Assembly: GCF_002386445.1 (NCBI RefSeq) | Contig: NZ_DGIR01000012.1 | Coordinates: forward strand, 1 to 64,000 | Length of the DNA: 64,000 nucleotides | Direction of reading: 5' to 3' | DNA from: Pseudomonas sp. UBA4617 | GTDB taxonomy: Bacteria; Pseudomonadota; Gammaproteobacteria; Pseudomonadales; Pseudomonadaceae | Shown here: one piece after another, positions 20,112 to 27,792 of the stretch | Layout: every line of letters starts with the position of its first letter | How positions within the stretch are numbered: position 1 is the first letter of the stretch | Notes under the pieces: model-generated | What the model was told of the DNA's origin: nothing | The model's database searches: none | Seen by the model: the letters and a program-made list of their open reading frames with translations, nothing else | Program-made: the position numbers and the translations under genes

Positions 20112-22157
20112 TCAACAAACCGTGTGGAACGAGCTCACGACTTCATCGTGGTCAGAGGACTTTTCGATAGGAAAACTTTTTGCCTGTTCAAGCTTAGAAT
20201 CGGCGGTGGTAAGTTTGCTATAAACTAGTCTCGAAAATTCTATAACCTCATTTTCAGAGCTCGTTCCTGGGAGTTGCGTGTTTTCGCTAGTGAAGTTCTC
20301 ACTTTCCCCTTCAATGACAGGGGGTAGCAGTAAATATTTTGTGAGGTTTTCTTGTAGTTGCTCAAAAGATTCGTAAAGTCGATACACTGCAGTGTGTACG
20401 GTCTTCTGCTTTTCCGGGTCATAGTAGCTAATTATCGGGGAGGTGCTCTGTTTTAGGTAGTTCCCCAGAATTAATTCATCTACGACTGGTACTTCGTTGA
20501 TTGGAAAGCCCGAAAATGTTTTGTTGTTGCTAATGACGATCGGGATGATTTTGTAATCCCTGGTGCTATCGTAGCTCCAGTGGATCTGGTTGAAGACTGA
20601 ACCTAGATCGGATTGTATGAAGTTTGCTTTTCTTTTCGCCTGATTTGCACCGAATTCCAGCTTCTCATAAGCTCGGAAATGCGATCTCGGACTGTCACTT
20701 GTGAAAATGCTTTTCAATTCCCCTACTAAGATGACTGATCCTATTCTGACGAGCAAGTCAATTTCTTCTTTCTTTTCGTTCAAGGTCACAGTCGTGGAAA
20801 TACATGGCGAATAGTCGGATATTAGTTTATTGCTTGGAATGATTGTATTTATTGACTTGCAAACTGCTTCCTCATGAGTTTTTCCTTTCTCCTTAATGTC
20901 GTCATTGCTAAAGCACTCAGCCAGCCAGTGCTCTAATACTCTCTGCATAATGGGCGATGATGCCGCGCCAAGGATGAATGAAAGTTTACCTTTGCGCGTT
21001 TCAATAATTGGATGAGACCAAAGGTCTTGTTTTGGCTCGCCAGAGAATGTTATAAAGTCTATTATCTGTCTTGTTTTTGAGTTGCTTAACTTTGTCGCTC
21101 TGGCAATTGCTTGTATCAAGCCTCGTCTGCTCACCTGTGCAAGATAGACGAGCATTTGATTTGCGCTGAATATGTCGATATCGTACTGAGTGTTTTTATG
21201 TGCAAATTGTTTTGATATTAGGCTTAATTGCTTTAACACCTCAAGAGCTTCTTTCAGGCAAAATTCCAAATGGCCTATATTTTTGCTTGTAAGTTCCTTG
21301 GGGAAGCTCTCCATTGCATCATGCATGCTTAAAAAAAGGCTGGCGTTCTCTGCTTGCAATTGCAAAGGTGCCTTTTCAATTGGTGTAATGATTAGGTTTG
21401 CTTCGCCTGATTTTTTAAAATCGATTTTTATGTAGTTGTACTTTCCATGAAAAAGACTTGTGGCGTCTGTCTGTGCAGTGGAGAGCGCGTGCCTAATTTG
21501 AAAGCGGCTTTTTCTTAGGTTGCTTACTTCAAGTGCAAGTTCCTTACTGGAGGGTTGCTGTTGAATCGATATCTTGTTTCCTTCTTTGCTATAAGAATAG
21601 TCTCCCCATACCAATGCTTGAAAGTACTGCTCATATGATGAGTAGAGGTTGGATAGTATGGCTTCATGTCGAATAAAGTCGACAGGTTTTATTTTTTTCT
21701 TGCCGGCTGCAATCTCCTTGCTGCCGTTTAGTTTATATAAACAAGCCCGTATAGCAGGTTGGACTCCATCGACAGCACCTACAGTTACCTCCTCGCCGGA
21801 TAAAGGGTTGCCAGCGACGTTGTTATCTAACAGGAGACTGTGGATGCTAGCCCCATTAAATAGTCCTTCTTTTATTGCGTTAGACGCAATGGCGATATCG
21901 CGATTGGACACGCAGCAGTAAAGCTCAAGCATCCGGCTGAGATTTACTCCAGGGAATTTATCTTGATAAAGCTTTTCTATTTCAGATCTTATGTCGCCAA
22001 GCAGTTGGTTAAAGGTTATGCCGGCATCATATATGTGCCTCTCATCGTCATTCGCTACGTTTTCCCAAGCTTTAGCCCATTTATTTAGATCAAAACCTCG
22101 ATCTGTTGGGCTCTTCAATTTTTGACTGCGCAGCAGGGTTCGAAACGAAGTGTTCAT
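20112..22157 (-). CDS. Large hypothetical protein with PD-(D/E)XK nuclease-like signature
   Basis: The function is unknown. The 681-residue protein has markedly AT-rich codon use compared with core genes, which points to transfer. Residues 1-420 are mostly helical with no motif recognised. Residues 425-490 show a nuclease-fold pattern: Glu429/430 in KTHEEAVCKSI, Asp467 in KKEEIDLLVRIG and Glu480-x-Lys482 in VILVGELKS, with hydrophobic beta strands around the last two. Residues 580-681 are polar and probably disordered towards the end. It stands alone in its own promoter region. A role in phage defence is suggested by its neighbours, not proven. Confidence 0.65.
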   Translation of the reverse strand: MNTSFRTLLRSQKLKSPTDRGFDLNKWAKAWENVANDDERHIYDAGITFNQLLGDIRSEIEKLYQDKFPGVNLSRMLELYCCVSNRDIAIASNAIKEGLFNGASIHSLLLDNNVAGNPLSGEEVTVGAVDGVQPAIRACLYKLNGSKEIAAGKKKIKPVDFIRHEAILSNLYSSYEQYFQALVWGDYSYSKEGNKISIQQQPSSKELALEVSNLRKSRFQIRHALSTAQTDATSLFHGKYNYIKIDFKKSGEANLIITPIEKAPLQLQAENASLFLSMHDAMESFPKELTSKNIGHLEFCLKEALEVLKQLSLISKQFAHKNTQYDIDIFSANQMLVYLAQVSRRGLIQAIARATKLSNSKTRQIIDFITFSGEPKQDLWSHPIIETRKGKLSFILGAASSPIMQRVLEHWLAECFSNDDIKEKGKTHEEAVCKSINTIIPSNKLISDYSPCISTTVTLNEKKEEIDLLVRIGSVILVGELKSIFTSDSPRSHFRAYEKLEFGANQAKRKANFIQSDLGSVFNQIHWSYDSTRDYKIIPIVISNNKTFSGFPINEVPVVDELILGNYLKQSTSPIISYYDPEKQKTVHTAVYRLYESFEQLQENLTKYLLLPPVIEGESENFTSENTQLPGTSSENEVIEFSRLVYSKLTTADSKLEQAKSFPIEKSSDHDEVVSSFHTVC

Positions 22158-22527
22158 GCAATATCCTTAATGCAGTTCGAATTGGGGCCATTAGGAACCA
22201 GTATTTTTATACCTTTTGATGGTGATGTTCAAGTGCCATTACGGCACCTCGAAGAGTTACATGAGGGCGTGTCCAGCAGATGCCGCATACGATCCTAGCC
22301 ATCCTAAAAATCTATTATTGGCTCCGAATTTGCATCGAAATGAGTACATCCTGCTACATTCACGTGCATTGCTGGATCACTTTTGGCAGAAAGCATTGCC
22401 TGTTACAGACAACAAGCAGAGCAGAAGAAGCGCCATCCTCAATAACTCAAAAAAATACTTTTCCGCACGGAATAGGTTGGATTTCATAGCAGCAAGTGTT
22501 GTATGAACGCAGTGCGACCCTATCAAG
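22158..22527. other. Promoter side of the 681-codon gene and unassigned island DNA
   Basis: The stretch is AT-rich near 22160-22240, as expected for a promoter of the minus-strand gene. Plus-strand frames of 69-96 codons lack good ribosome binding sites and family features. Confidence 0.45.
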
Positions 22528-22551
22528 AACCGGCCATCGAGCCGGTTTTTT
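22528..22551 (+). terminator. Rho-independent terminator
   Basis: AACCGG / CCGGTT hairpin with the loop CCATCGAG-like core is followed by six T. It lies in phage-derived DNA upstream of the tail-tube relic. Confidence 0.7.
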
Positions 22552-22563
22552 GTTTCCCTCTTA

Positions 22564-22589
22564 AAGCCCTGCCTTCGTGCAGGGCTTTT
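22564..22589 (+). terminator. Rho-independent terminator
   Basis: An AAGCCCTGC / GCAGGGCTT stem with the loop CTTCGT is followed by TTCG. It is a tandem partner of the hairpin at 22528. Confidence 0.65.
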
Positions 22590-22616
22590 CGTTATCGGCC
22601 CTATGTCTGCTCCCAG

Positions 22617-22740
22617 TTTTCGCTGACCCTGCCGAAGCTGGCACTCAAGATGGAGGAGTTTCGACCGGGCGGCATTGATATGCTGATTGAGACGGACTTG
22701 GGCATGGAAAAGCTGGAACTCAGCTTCACGACTGTGGGAT
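22617..22740 (+). pseudogene. Relic of a P2-type phage major tail tube protein gene (FII-like)
   Basis: The translation contains FSLTLPKLALKMEEFRPGGI and then DLGMEKLELSFTTVG. This follows the N-terminal pattern of myophage tail tube proteins (SLTLPKL ... EEYR-GGMD ... GMEKLE-SF). Only about 40 of an expected 170 residues remain, with unrelated sequence on both sides. It lies 15 bases before the right tRNA half, as expected for a prophage eroded from inside. Confidence 0.6.
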
Positions 22741-22754
22741 GTGGTTTTTTAACG

Positions 22755-22813
22755 CGGTCTTTAAAACCGTCGATGGGCAACTATCCTAGAGTTGAATTTC
22801 TACGCTTTCGCCA
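22755..22813 (+). pseudogene. Decayed 3' half of the split tRNA-Ser gene (right island junction)
   Basis: The sequence reads loop CTTTAAA (anticodon G changed to T), 3' stem ACCGT, variable arm GATGGGCAACTATC, a T-arm with one base lost from the TTCGAAT loop, acceptor CGCTTTC and GCCA. The ACCGT strand pairs perfectly with ACGGT of the left half. The acceptor pairs with GGAAGCG through one G-T wobble. The losses show it is no longer functional. Confidence 0.8.
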
Positions 22814-22895
22814 TATAACTGCCTGATTCACTTGATGTTCACGGCTGCTTACCCGTTAAGCGTTTCGGGAACACCTGGAAATCGCAGGCAAGAGA

Positions 22896-22919
22896 AAGGG
22901 GCCCTCCGTGGCCCCTTTG
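22896..22919 (+). terminator. Terminator, probably of the former tRNA-Ser transcript
   Basis: The stem AAAGGGGCC / GGCCCCTTT is followed by GTCGTTT. It lies 83 bases past the 3' end of the split tRNA, on the host side of the junction. Confidence 0.6.
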
Positions 22920-23051
22920 TCGTTTCTTCAGCTCAGCCCGAGCGCCAGGTTCAACAACCCCACCACGTCCAGCCCTTGCTCGCTGGCTCACTTCGCGTAA
23001 TGCGAAGGTCCTCGCCATCGACGTGTACCTGTGGGGTTGTGGTGACCGCGC

Positions 23052-25274
23052 CTACACCGACCCGAAACGCACTTCCACCGCCAGGCTGCCCAGGTTATCG
23101 CGCAGGCCAGCCCCGTAACGCCCGTCCAGGTCGTCATTGATGCACAGCTGCAGCTCGCCCTGCTGGCCACGCGGCAACTGTGCCTGGTTGCCGACCAGGA
23201 ACGGCGCGCCGCTGTTACCGATACGCCCGATCAGAGCTCCTTCCGGTTGGCCCGGCAAGGTGTAGCCGGGCTTGGCGATGAGCCCAGGGTTGCCCGCCGC
23301 GCCAACCATTCCGGTGGCCGGGTTGGCTGTCCACTGCCCACCGGTGCACACTGCCAGTTGCCAGCTCTGCCCGTTGACCTGCACGCCGGTGCCCTGCCAG
23401 GCCTGGTTGGCCTGCACCTGCACGGTACGCTTGAGCAGGTCGCTGGCAACCACGTCGGCGGCCTGGAAGGTCAGCGCGGTGATGGTCAGGGTCGGGTTGG
23501 CGGTGCCGGTGGTGGGGAACACGCCGTCACCGACCAGGAACAGGTTGGGGTGGTCCCAACTGCGCTGGTCCTTGTTCACCACCGATTTGGTGCTGTCCGT
23601 GCCCATCCGATAAGTGCCCATCAGGTGGCCGGCGCCGAAGAACGGATAGTGCTGGCCGTCATACTCGAACACCGTCTGCGGCCCCGGGCCCACCTTGGGC
23701 GCGAAGTCGGTCAGTTCGGTGGCGCCCATCAGTTCGGTGATGATATGCGTGGCGGCCAGGCGCGCCTGCTTGAAACCCTCCTTGGTGTAGTTGGAGAAAT
23801 CGTAGGTGATCTGCGGCCTGGGCAGGCCCAGGCCATCGGTGAACGTCTTCGACACTTCCACCCGGCAAATCGCCTTGTCCGGGTCTTGCTCCAGTTGCTC
23901 GACCAGGAAGCCCAGGCGGAACTGGCGGGTCAGCACACTGTTGAGCTGCTGCACCAGTGCCGTGCCGGACAACGCCTGCTGGCCGGGGTTGGCACCGCCG
24001 ATGTTGGTGCCGTCGATGTAATCGCAGACCGTGGTGTACGGATCATTCGCCGACCAGTTCCAGCCCTCGTTGCCGATCTCGATACGCCAGGCGGCACGCT
24101 GGCTGCGGAACGCGCCGTCGCGCATGTCCTCGATCCCCGAGGTGGACAGCGGCCCGCGGAACGGGAACAGCGGCTTGCCTTCAGGCATCAGGCCCCAGGC
24201 CAGGTATACCGGGTGGTCGGACAGCCCCCGACCGACCTGGCCGCTGCTGTTGGCCACACCGTTCGGGCTGTGCGGGCCGACCGAGTTGAGCAGCAGTTTC
24301 GGCGTTTCGATCGCGTGGGCGGCGATCACGTAGCGTTTACCCTGGGCCAAGCCGTTCTGCCGCCTGCCGTCGTTCTGGTACTGGATGTACTCGATGCCGG
24401 TGACGCCGCTGGCATCGACCTGCACCTTGCTCGCCACACTCTGGTAAAGGATGCGCACATTGCCGGTATCCAGCGCCTTGGCCATGGTCACGGTGGCGTC
24501 ATACTTGGCCTGGATCGGGCAGATCGGCGTGCAACTGGTGTTGCCGGCGCACACCCGGCGGCCGTTGTCGTTCTGCGAGTTGCGCCCGGCTGGTGTTTGC
24601 CGCACCTTGAGCGTGACACCCTGGTACTGGGTGCCATCGACGGCCTGGCCCAGGCCTTGGTCGACCAATGACGGAGGAATGCCGTGCATGCTGTATTTGT
24701 AGCCCGGCGGGAAGGTTACGCCGAGGTAGCTTTGCGACGCGACATCGGCGGATACGCCTATCTCCTCCTCGGCGCGACAATAGGCGGTTTGCAGGTCGTC
24801 GTAGCTGATCGGCCAGTCGACCCCAACCTGATACACGCTGCGCATGCGAAAGTCGTTGGGCAACAGGCGCAGGGCCGTGCCCATCCAGTGCCACATGGTG
24901 CCGCCGCCCACGCGTTCATAGGTGCTGGCGAACAGCAACGGTCCCTGCTGTACCAGGTAGCTCTTCTGCGCCTTGTTCGGGTCACTGCTGCCGGCGGTTA
25001 TCAGGTCCTGGATGGTTGCCCGTGGGGCGAACTGCGTGGCCGGGGTCTGCTCGGTCTGCTCGGGGGGGTAGGGTGACTCGGGCGCCTTGAGCACGGCGGT
25101 GTAGAAGCGCTCCAGGTACTCGCTGCGGTTCGGCGGTATGGCCGGGCCAGACTCGAGCACCAACACTTTCAAGCCGGCCAGGCCCAACTGGTAGGCCATG
25201 ACGCTGCCGGCCATACCGGCGCCCACCACGATCACATCGGCGGTTTCGATACTTTGGGTTTGTACGTTGCTCAT
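23052..25274 (-). CDS. GMC oxidoreductase with C-terminal LecA (PA-IL)-like lectin domain
   Basis: GMC enzymes are FAD-dependent alcohol/sugar dehydrogenases. The 740-residue protein has the FAD-binding VIVVGAGMAGSVMAYQL (14-30), GGGTMWHW, the CAGNTSCTPICPIQAKYD cysteine motif and the C-terminal GMC block YRMGTDSTKSVVN ... DGVFPTTGTANPTLT. No signal peptide is present. Residues about 620-740 form a separate domain: AWQGTGVQVNGQ, EGALIGRIGNSGAPFLVG and LCINDDLDGRYGAGLRDN. This closely follows the PA-IL/LecA galactose lectin fold, including an Asn-Asp and a later Asp-Asn pair that bind calcium in LecA. It overlaps the small subunit gene by four bases. The substrate is unknown. Confidence 0.85.
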   Translation of the reverse strand: MSNVQTQSIETADVIVVGAGMAGSVMAYQLGLAGLKVLVLESGPAIPPNRSEYLERFYTAVLKAPESPYPPEQTEQTPATQFAPRATIQDLITAGSSDPNKAQKSYLVQQGPLLFASTYERVGGGTMWHWMGTALRLLPNDFRMRSVYQVGVDWPISYDDLQTAYCRAEEEIGVSADVASQSYLGVTFPPGYKYSMHGIPPSLVDQGLGQAVDGTQYQGVTLKVRQTPAGRNSQNDNGRRVCAGNTSCTPICPIQAKYDATVTMAKALDTGNVRILYQSVASKVQVDASGVTGIEYIQYQNDGRRQNGLAQGKRYVIAAHAIETPKLLLNSVGPHSPNGVANSSGQVGRGLSDHPVYLAWGLMPEGKPLFPFRGPLSTSGIEDMRDGAFRSQRAAWRIEIGNEGWNWSANDPYTTVCDYIDGTNIGGANPGQQALSGTALVQQLNSVLTRQFRLGFLVEQLEQDPDKAICRVEVSKTFTDGLGLPRPQITYDFSNYTKEGFKQARLAATHIITELMGATELTDFAPKVGPGPQTVFEYDGQHYPFFGAGHLMGTYRMGTDSTKSVVNKDQRSWDHPNLFLVGDGVFPTTGTANPTLTITALTFQAADVVASDLLKRTVQVQANQAWQGTGVQVNGQSWQLAVCTGGQWTANPATGMVGAAGNPGLIAKPGYTLPGQPEGALIGRIGNSGAPFLVGNQAQLPRGQQGELQLCINDDLDGRYGAGLRDNLGSLAVEVRFGSV

Positions 25275-25762
25275 GGCTGCTGCCCTTCCTTGGCGTCAAC
25301 ACCGGTGAACTGCTTGAGTGTGGGGGGCTGCTCGGCCCAGTAGCCGAAGTGGAACTGGCTGTAGCCCATGGGGTGGGACTGGGCGATCTTCCACGCCCAG
25401 CTTTGCTTGTAAGCCTGGTCGGAGACCACGCTGGTGTCACCCTTGTGTGCGCTGCCTTGGTCATACGGCTGGTACCAACTGCCGAGCAGCCACAGCTTCA
25501 TGATCGAGCGCGCGCCTTGGGCGATCTGCGGGTCGGAATTGCCGAGTACGGCGCTGGCGATCTGTGCAGGGGGCTGGCCCTTGAGGCTGACGTACAGCTC
25601 CAGCAGGTTGCTGAACGCCGCGGTGCCCATGCCTTGCTGGGTAGTGGCGAAGAACAGCGGTGGCAGGTTGATCGGGTCGACGGCAGGCGCCAGCCGGTCG
25701 GCTGACAGGCCGGTGAGTACGGCGGACAATTCGATGAAGTTCTGCAGGTTCGGGTCGCTCAT
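25271..25762 (-). CDS. Small subunit-like partner of the GMC oxidoreductase
   Basis: The 163-residue protein (start MSDPNLQNFIELSAVLTGLS) resembles the small subunits of sugar and alcohol dehydrogenases of the GMC type. Its opening pattern of a short helix followed by LTGLSADRLAPA fits these. It has WLLGSWYQPYD and a C-terminal HPMGYSQFHFGYWAEQPPT block. No Tat or Sec signal is visible, unlike gluconate dehydrogenase subunit 3. It lies between the cytochrome gene (4 bases upstream) and the GMC gene (4-base overlap), so the three are one operon. Confidence 0.75.
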   Translation of the reverse strand: MSDPNLQNFIELSAVLTGLSADRLAPAVDPINLPPLFFATTQQGMGTAAFSNLLELYVSLKGQPPAQIASAVLGNSDPQIAQGARSIMKLWLLGSWYQPYDQGSAHKGDTSVVSDQAYKQSWAWKIAQSHPMGYSQFHFGYWAEQPPTLKQFTGVDAKEGQQP

Positions 25763-25766
25763 GGCA

Positions 25767-27107
25767 TCACTCCTTGGCGCCAGTGGATTGGGCACGTTCA
25801 AGCAGGAAAGTGAAATCGGCGAAGCTGGTGCGCGGTGACTGGGTCACACGAGTGGTCGCGTTGTTGTGGCACTCCATGCAGCTGGATGACGCCTGCGGCG
25901 TGGTGCCCTGGTTGTAGGTTTCCAGCGTGGCGTTCGCCAGGAAATTCGGCGCAGGCGTGCCCAGCGGGTTGGTTGCCGAGGGTACCTGGCAGTCATCGGC
26001 GGGGTCGGTCGGCCACTGGGTGCTGATCAACTGGTAGTTGGCCCACACCGTGCCCTTGAGCGCGCCTTGCCATTGTGCGTTGAGCTGGTGGGTAGCGGCG
26101 GTGAGCGGAATTTCCCGCACGATCTGCGAAGGCGTGGCCTTCTTCGAGGGGTCCCACGGTGGTGCGGGCGGCTCGTTCACCGGGCGGTCGCTGGCCTGGG
26201 CGTCGTAGAACAGGTAGGGGCCTTTGCGCTCGCTGACCGGCGTGGTCTTTTCCGGCACGTTGCGCACGTGCTCGAAGCTCGACCATACCCACTGTGGGGC
26301 ACTGCTGGTCTTGTGCACGATGTGCAGGCCGACCAGCCCGACCTTCTGCGCGCTGCACGACTCGGGAATCACCGCGCCCTTGTTCGGGTCGGCGTTGCCG
26401 GGGGTGTAGACCAGCGCGTCGACGGCGTGGAAATCCGCCGGGTTGTCACTGCCATCGAGCACTTTCCAGGCCGACTTGACCATGATCGCGCCGACCTGCT
26501 GGGTTTTTTGCGAGCCGCAGGCGAAGGCGATGCGGTTGTCGGCCTTGCCCAGGAACGCTTGCTGGCCTTCCTTGTTGTACAGGCCGTTGTTGACGATGTC
26601 ATCGAACATTGGCTGGTTGACCATGATCGCGTTGCGCGTGTAGGTGCCGCTCTGGTCGACCAGCGGGCCGGTCTTGAACGGCTGGATGAACTCGTCGAGC
26701 ACGCCGGCGACCTTGCCCATCTGCTGTAGCACGGGCAGGTCCCCCTGGCCTTGGCAGGCAGCGGGTAGCGGCGAGTCCTGGTTCCAGGCGACCGGCTTCT
26801 GGCCTTTGGGCCGGAAAATCTCGTAGCTTTCCTTCCACGACTCCCACACCGTCTGCCCCGGCGCGCCGATCTTCAGCGAAGTGTTGGCGCTGCCGTCGGC
26901 ATTGGCAGGCCAGTTCAGGGCGACGAAGGTCTGCCACGAGAGCACGTCGAAATCGTGTTGCAGGTTGTCCAGGGTGAAGGGGGGCGTGGCGTTGACATCG
27001 AAGGGAATCGCCGGTGACAGCACCGGGGGGCTGGCCGCATCGGCCATGGCGAGCGCACTGGTGAAGCTTGCACCCAGGCACGCCAACCGTTTCAGGGTTA
27101 TTTTCAT
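25767..27107 (-). CDS. Single-haem cytochrome c-like periplasmic protein of the GMC operon
   Basis: The 446-residue protein has a Sec signal peptide (MKITLKRLACLGASFTSALA MADA). It has one covalent haem site, CMECH, about 40 residues before the C-terminus, in SSSCMECHNNATTR. The long N-terminal part (WQTFVALNWPAN, VWESWKESYEIF, EHVRNVPEKT) is not a standard cytochrome domain. Position at the head of the operon suggests it accepts electrons from the GMC enzyme. The GMC subunit has no export signal of its own, so how the complex meets the periplasm is unclear. Confidence 0.8.
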   Translation of the reverse strand: MKITLKRLACLGASFTSALAMADAASPPVLSPAIPFDVNATPPFTLDNLQHDFDVLSWQTFVALNWPANADGSANTSLKIGAPGQTVWESWKESYEIFRPKGQKPVAWNQDSPLPAACQGQGDLPVLQQMGKVAGVLDEFIQPFKTGPLVDQSGTYTRNAIMVNQPMFDDIVNNGLYNKEGQQAFLGKADNRIAFACGSQKTQQVGAIMVKSAWKVLDGSDNPADFHAVDALVYTPGNADPNKGAVIPESCSAQKVGLVGLHIVHKTSSAPQWVWSSFEHVRNVPEKTTPVSERKGPYLFYDAQASDRPVNEPPAPPWDPSKKATPSQIVREIPLTAATHQLNAQWQGALKGTVWANYQLISTQWPTDPADDCQVPSATNPLGTPAPNFLANATLETYNQGTTPQASSSCMECHNNATTRVTQSPRTSFADFTFLLERAQSTGAKE

Positions 27108-27315
27108 TGTCGTCTCCTCAGCAGATAGAGCGTCGGGACGACGAGGCGGAGTGGCCCTTCCTGGACCCTATGTTTAGCGTTATCCCTGACGCTAGGCTGA
27201 AGGCTAGCCGTCGCGTCGGAACCCCCGGATATATCCGACCAACGGTTGGGATAAGGCGGTGGCGCACCTTGTCTAAGCGCGCCGGTGTGGCTACCTGCGA
27301 ACCCTTTCGTAGCGT

Positions 27316-27501
27316 CTATTGCAAGGTCATCGGCTTCATGCCGTCCGGTAGCTTGCGCAATGTCTCTTCAAGCCGGGCAATCGTCTCTGCGAGTTCATCC
27401 GCTTCCTTGTCCTTGCCCTCCCTTCTCAGGCGATCACGCTCCAGGCGCAGGTTGAGGAGATTTTTCTGCAGTTTCAGGGCCGAGGCGTTGAACGGATCCA
27501 T
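27316..27501 (-). CDS. Small coiled-coil hypothetical protein
   Basis: The 61-residue frame (MDPFNASALKLQKNLLNLRL ...) is almost wholly a charged amphipathic helix: RLERDRLRREGKDKEADELA then ETIARLEETLRKL. Regular heptads suggest a coiled coil. GAGAAAAG precedes the ATG. No family was recognised. It stands alone with 208 bases to the cytochrome gene. Confidence 0.5.
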   Translation of the reverse strand: MDPFNASALKLQKNLLNLRLERDRLRREGKDKEADELAETIARLEETLRKLPDGMKPMTLQ

Positions 27502-27792
27502 GCTTTTCTCACGCTGTGGGCGTCCGTGCCGTTGTAGGAAAACTGGACCCTAACAGCTCGAATTTGCGGGAGAAACTGATGTTTCATACAGGCAATGCTT
27601 GCTGACGCGAATCTTCCTACTCTGCCTGGAAAAACATCCTACAAGCCACGTTTCAAACCATGTCTTTCCGGCCCGTCTCAACGCGCGAGGTAGCTGGCCG
27701 CTGCCGTTTTTGCACGAGGCAGGCCAGCAACTGCGCTTCACTCCGGCCTGCCATGCTTTTGAAACGTTATGTAGCAATTGCAGAGGCCAGCA

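Larger units (their letters stand above)
15946..22765. mobile_element. Genomic island inside tRNA-Ser(UGA), with defence-like cargo and phage relics
   Basis: The boundaries are the two halves of one tRNA-Ser gene. The shared core at both ends is CGGTCTT-AAA, with one mismatch. The interior is richer in A and T than the flanks, especially 19.4-22.5 kb. It carries an intact tRNA-Ser, a HEPN-type gene, two PD-(D/E)XK-like genes, frameshifted phage-type small genes and a tail-tube relic. No integrase gene was found, so the element is probably immobile on its own. The end coordinates are approximate to within the repeated core. Confidence 0.75.

Noticed and set aside
22925..23045. Short minus-strand pattern GLDVVGLLNLALGLS after the GMC gene
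   Set aside because: It may be the tail of a decayed gene, but the frame is broken and no family could be assigned.
23247..24671. Plus-strand open frame of 474 codons
   Set aside because: It is antisense to the GMC gene; the true gene has clear motifs.
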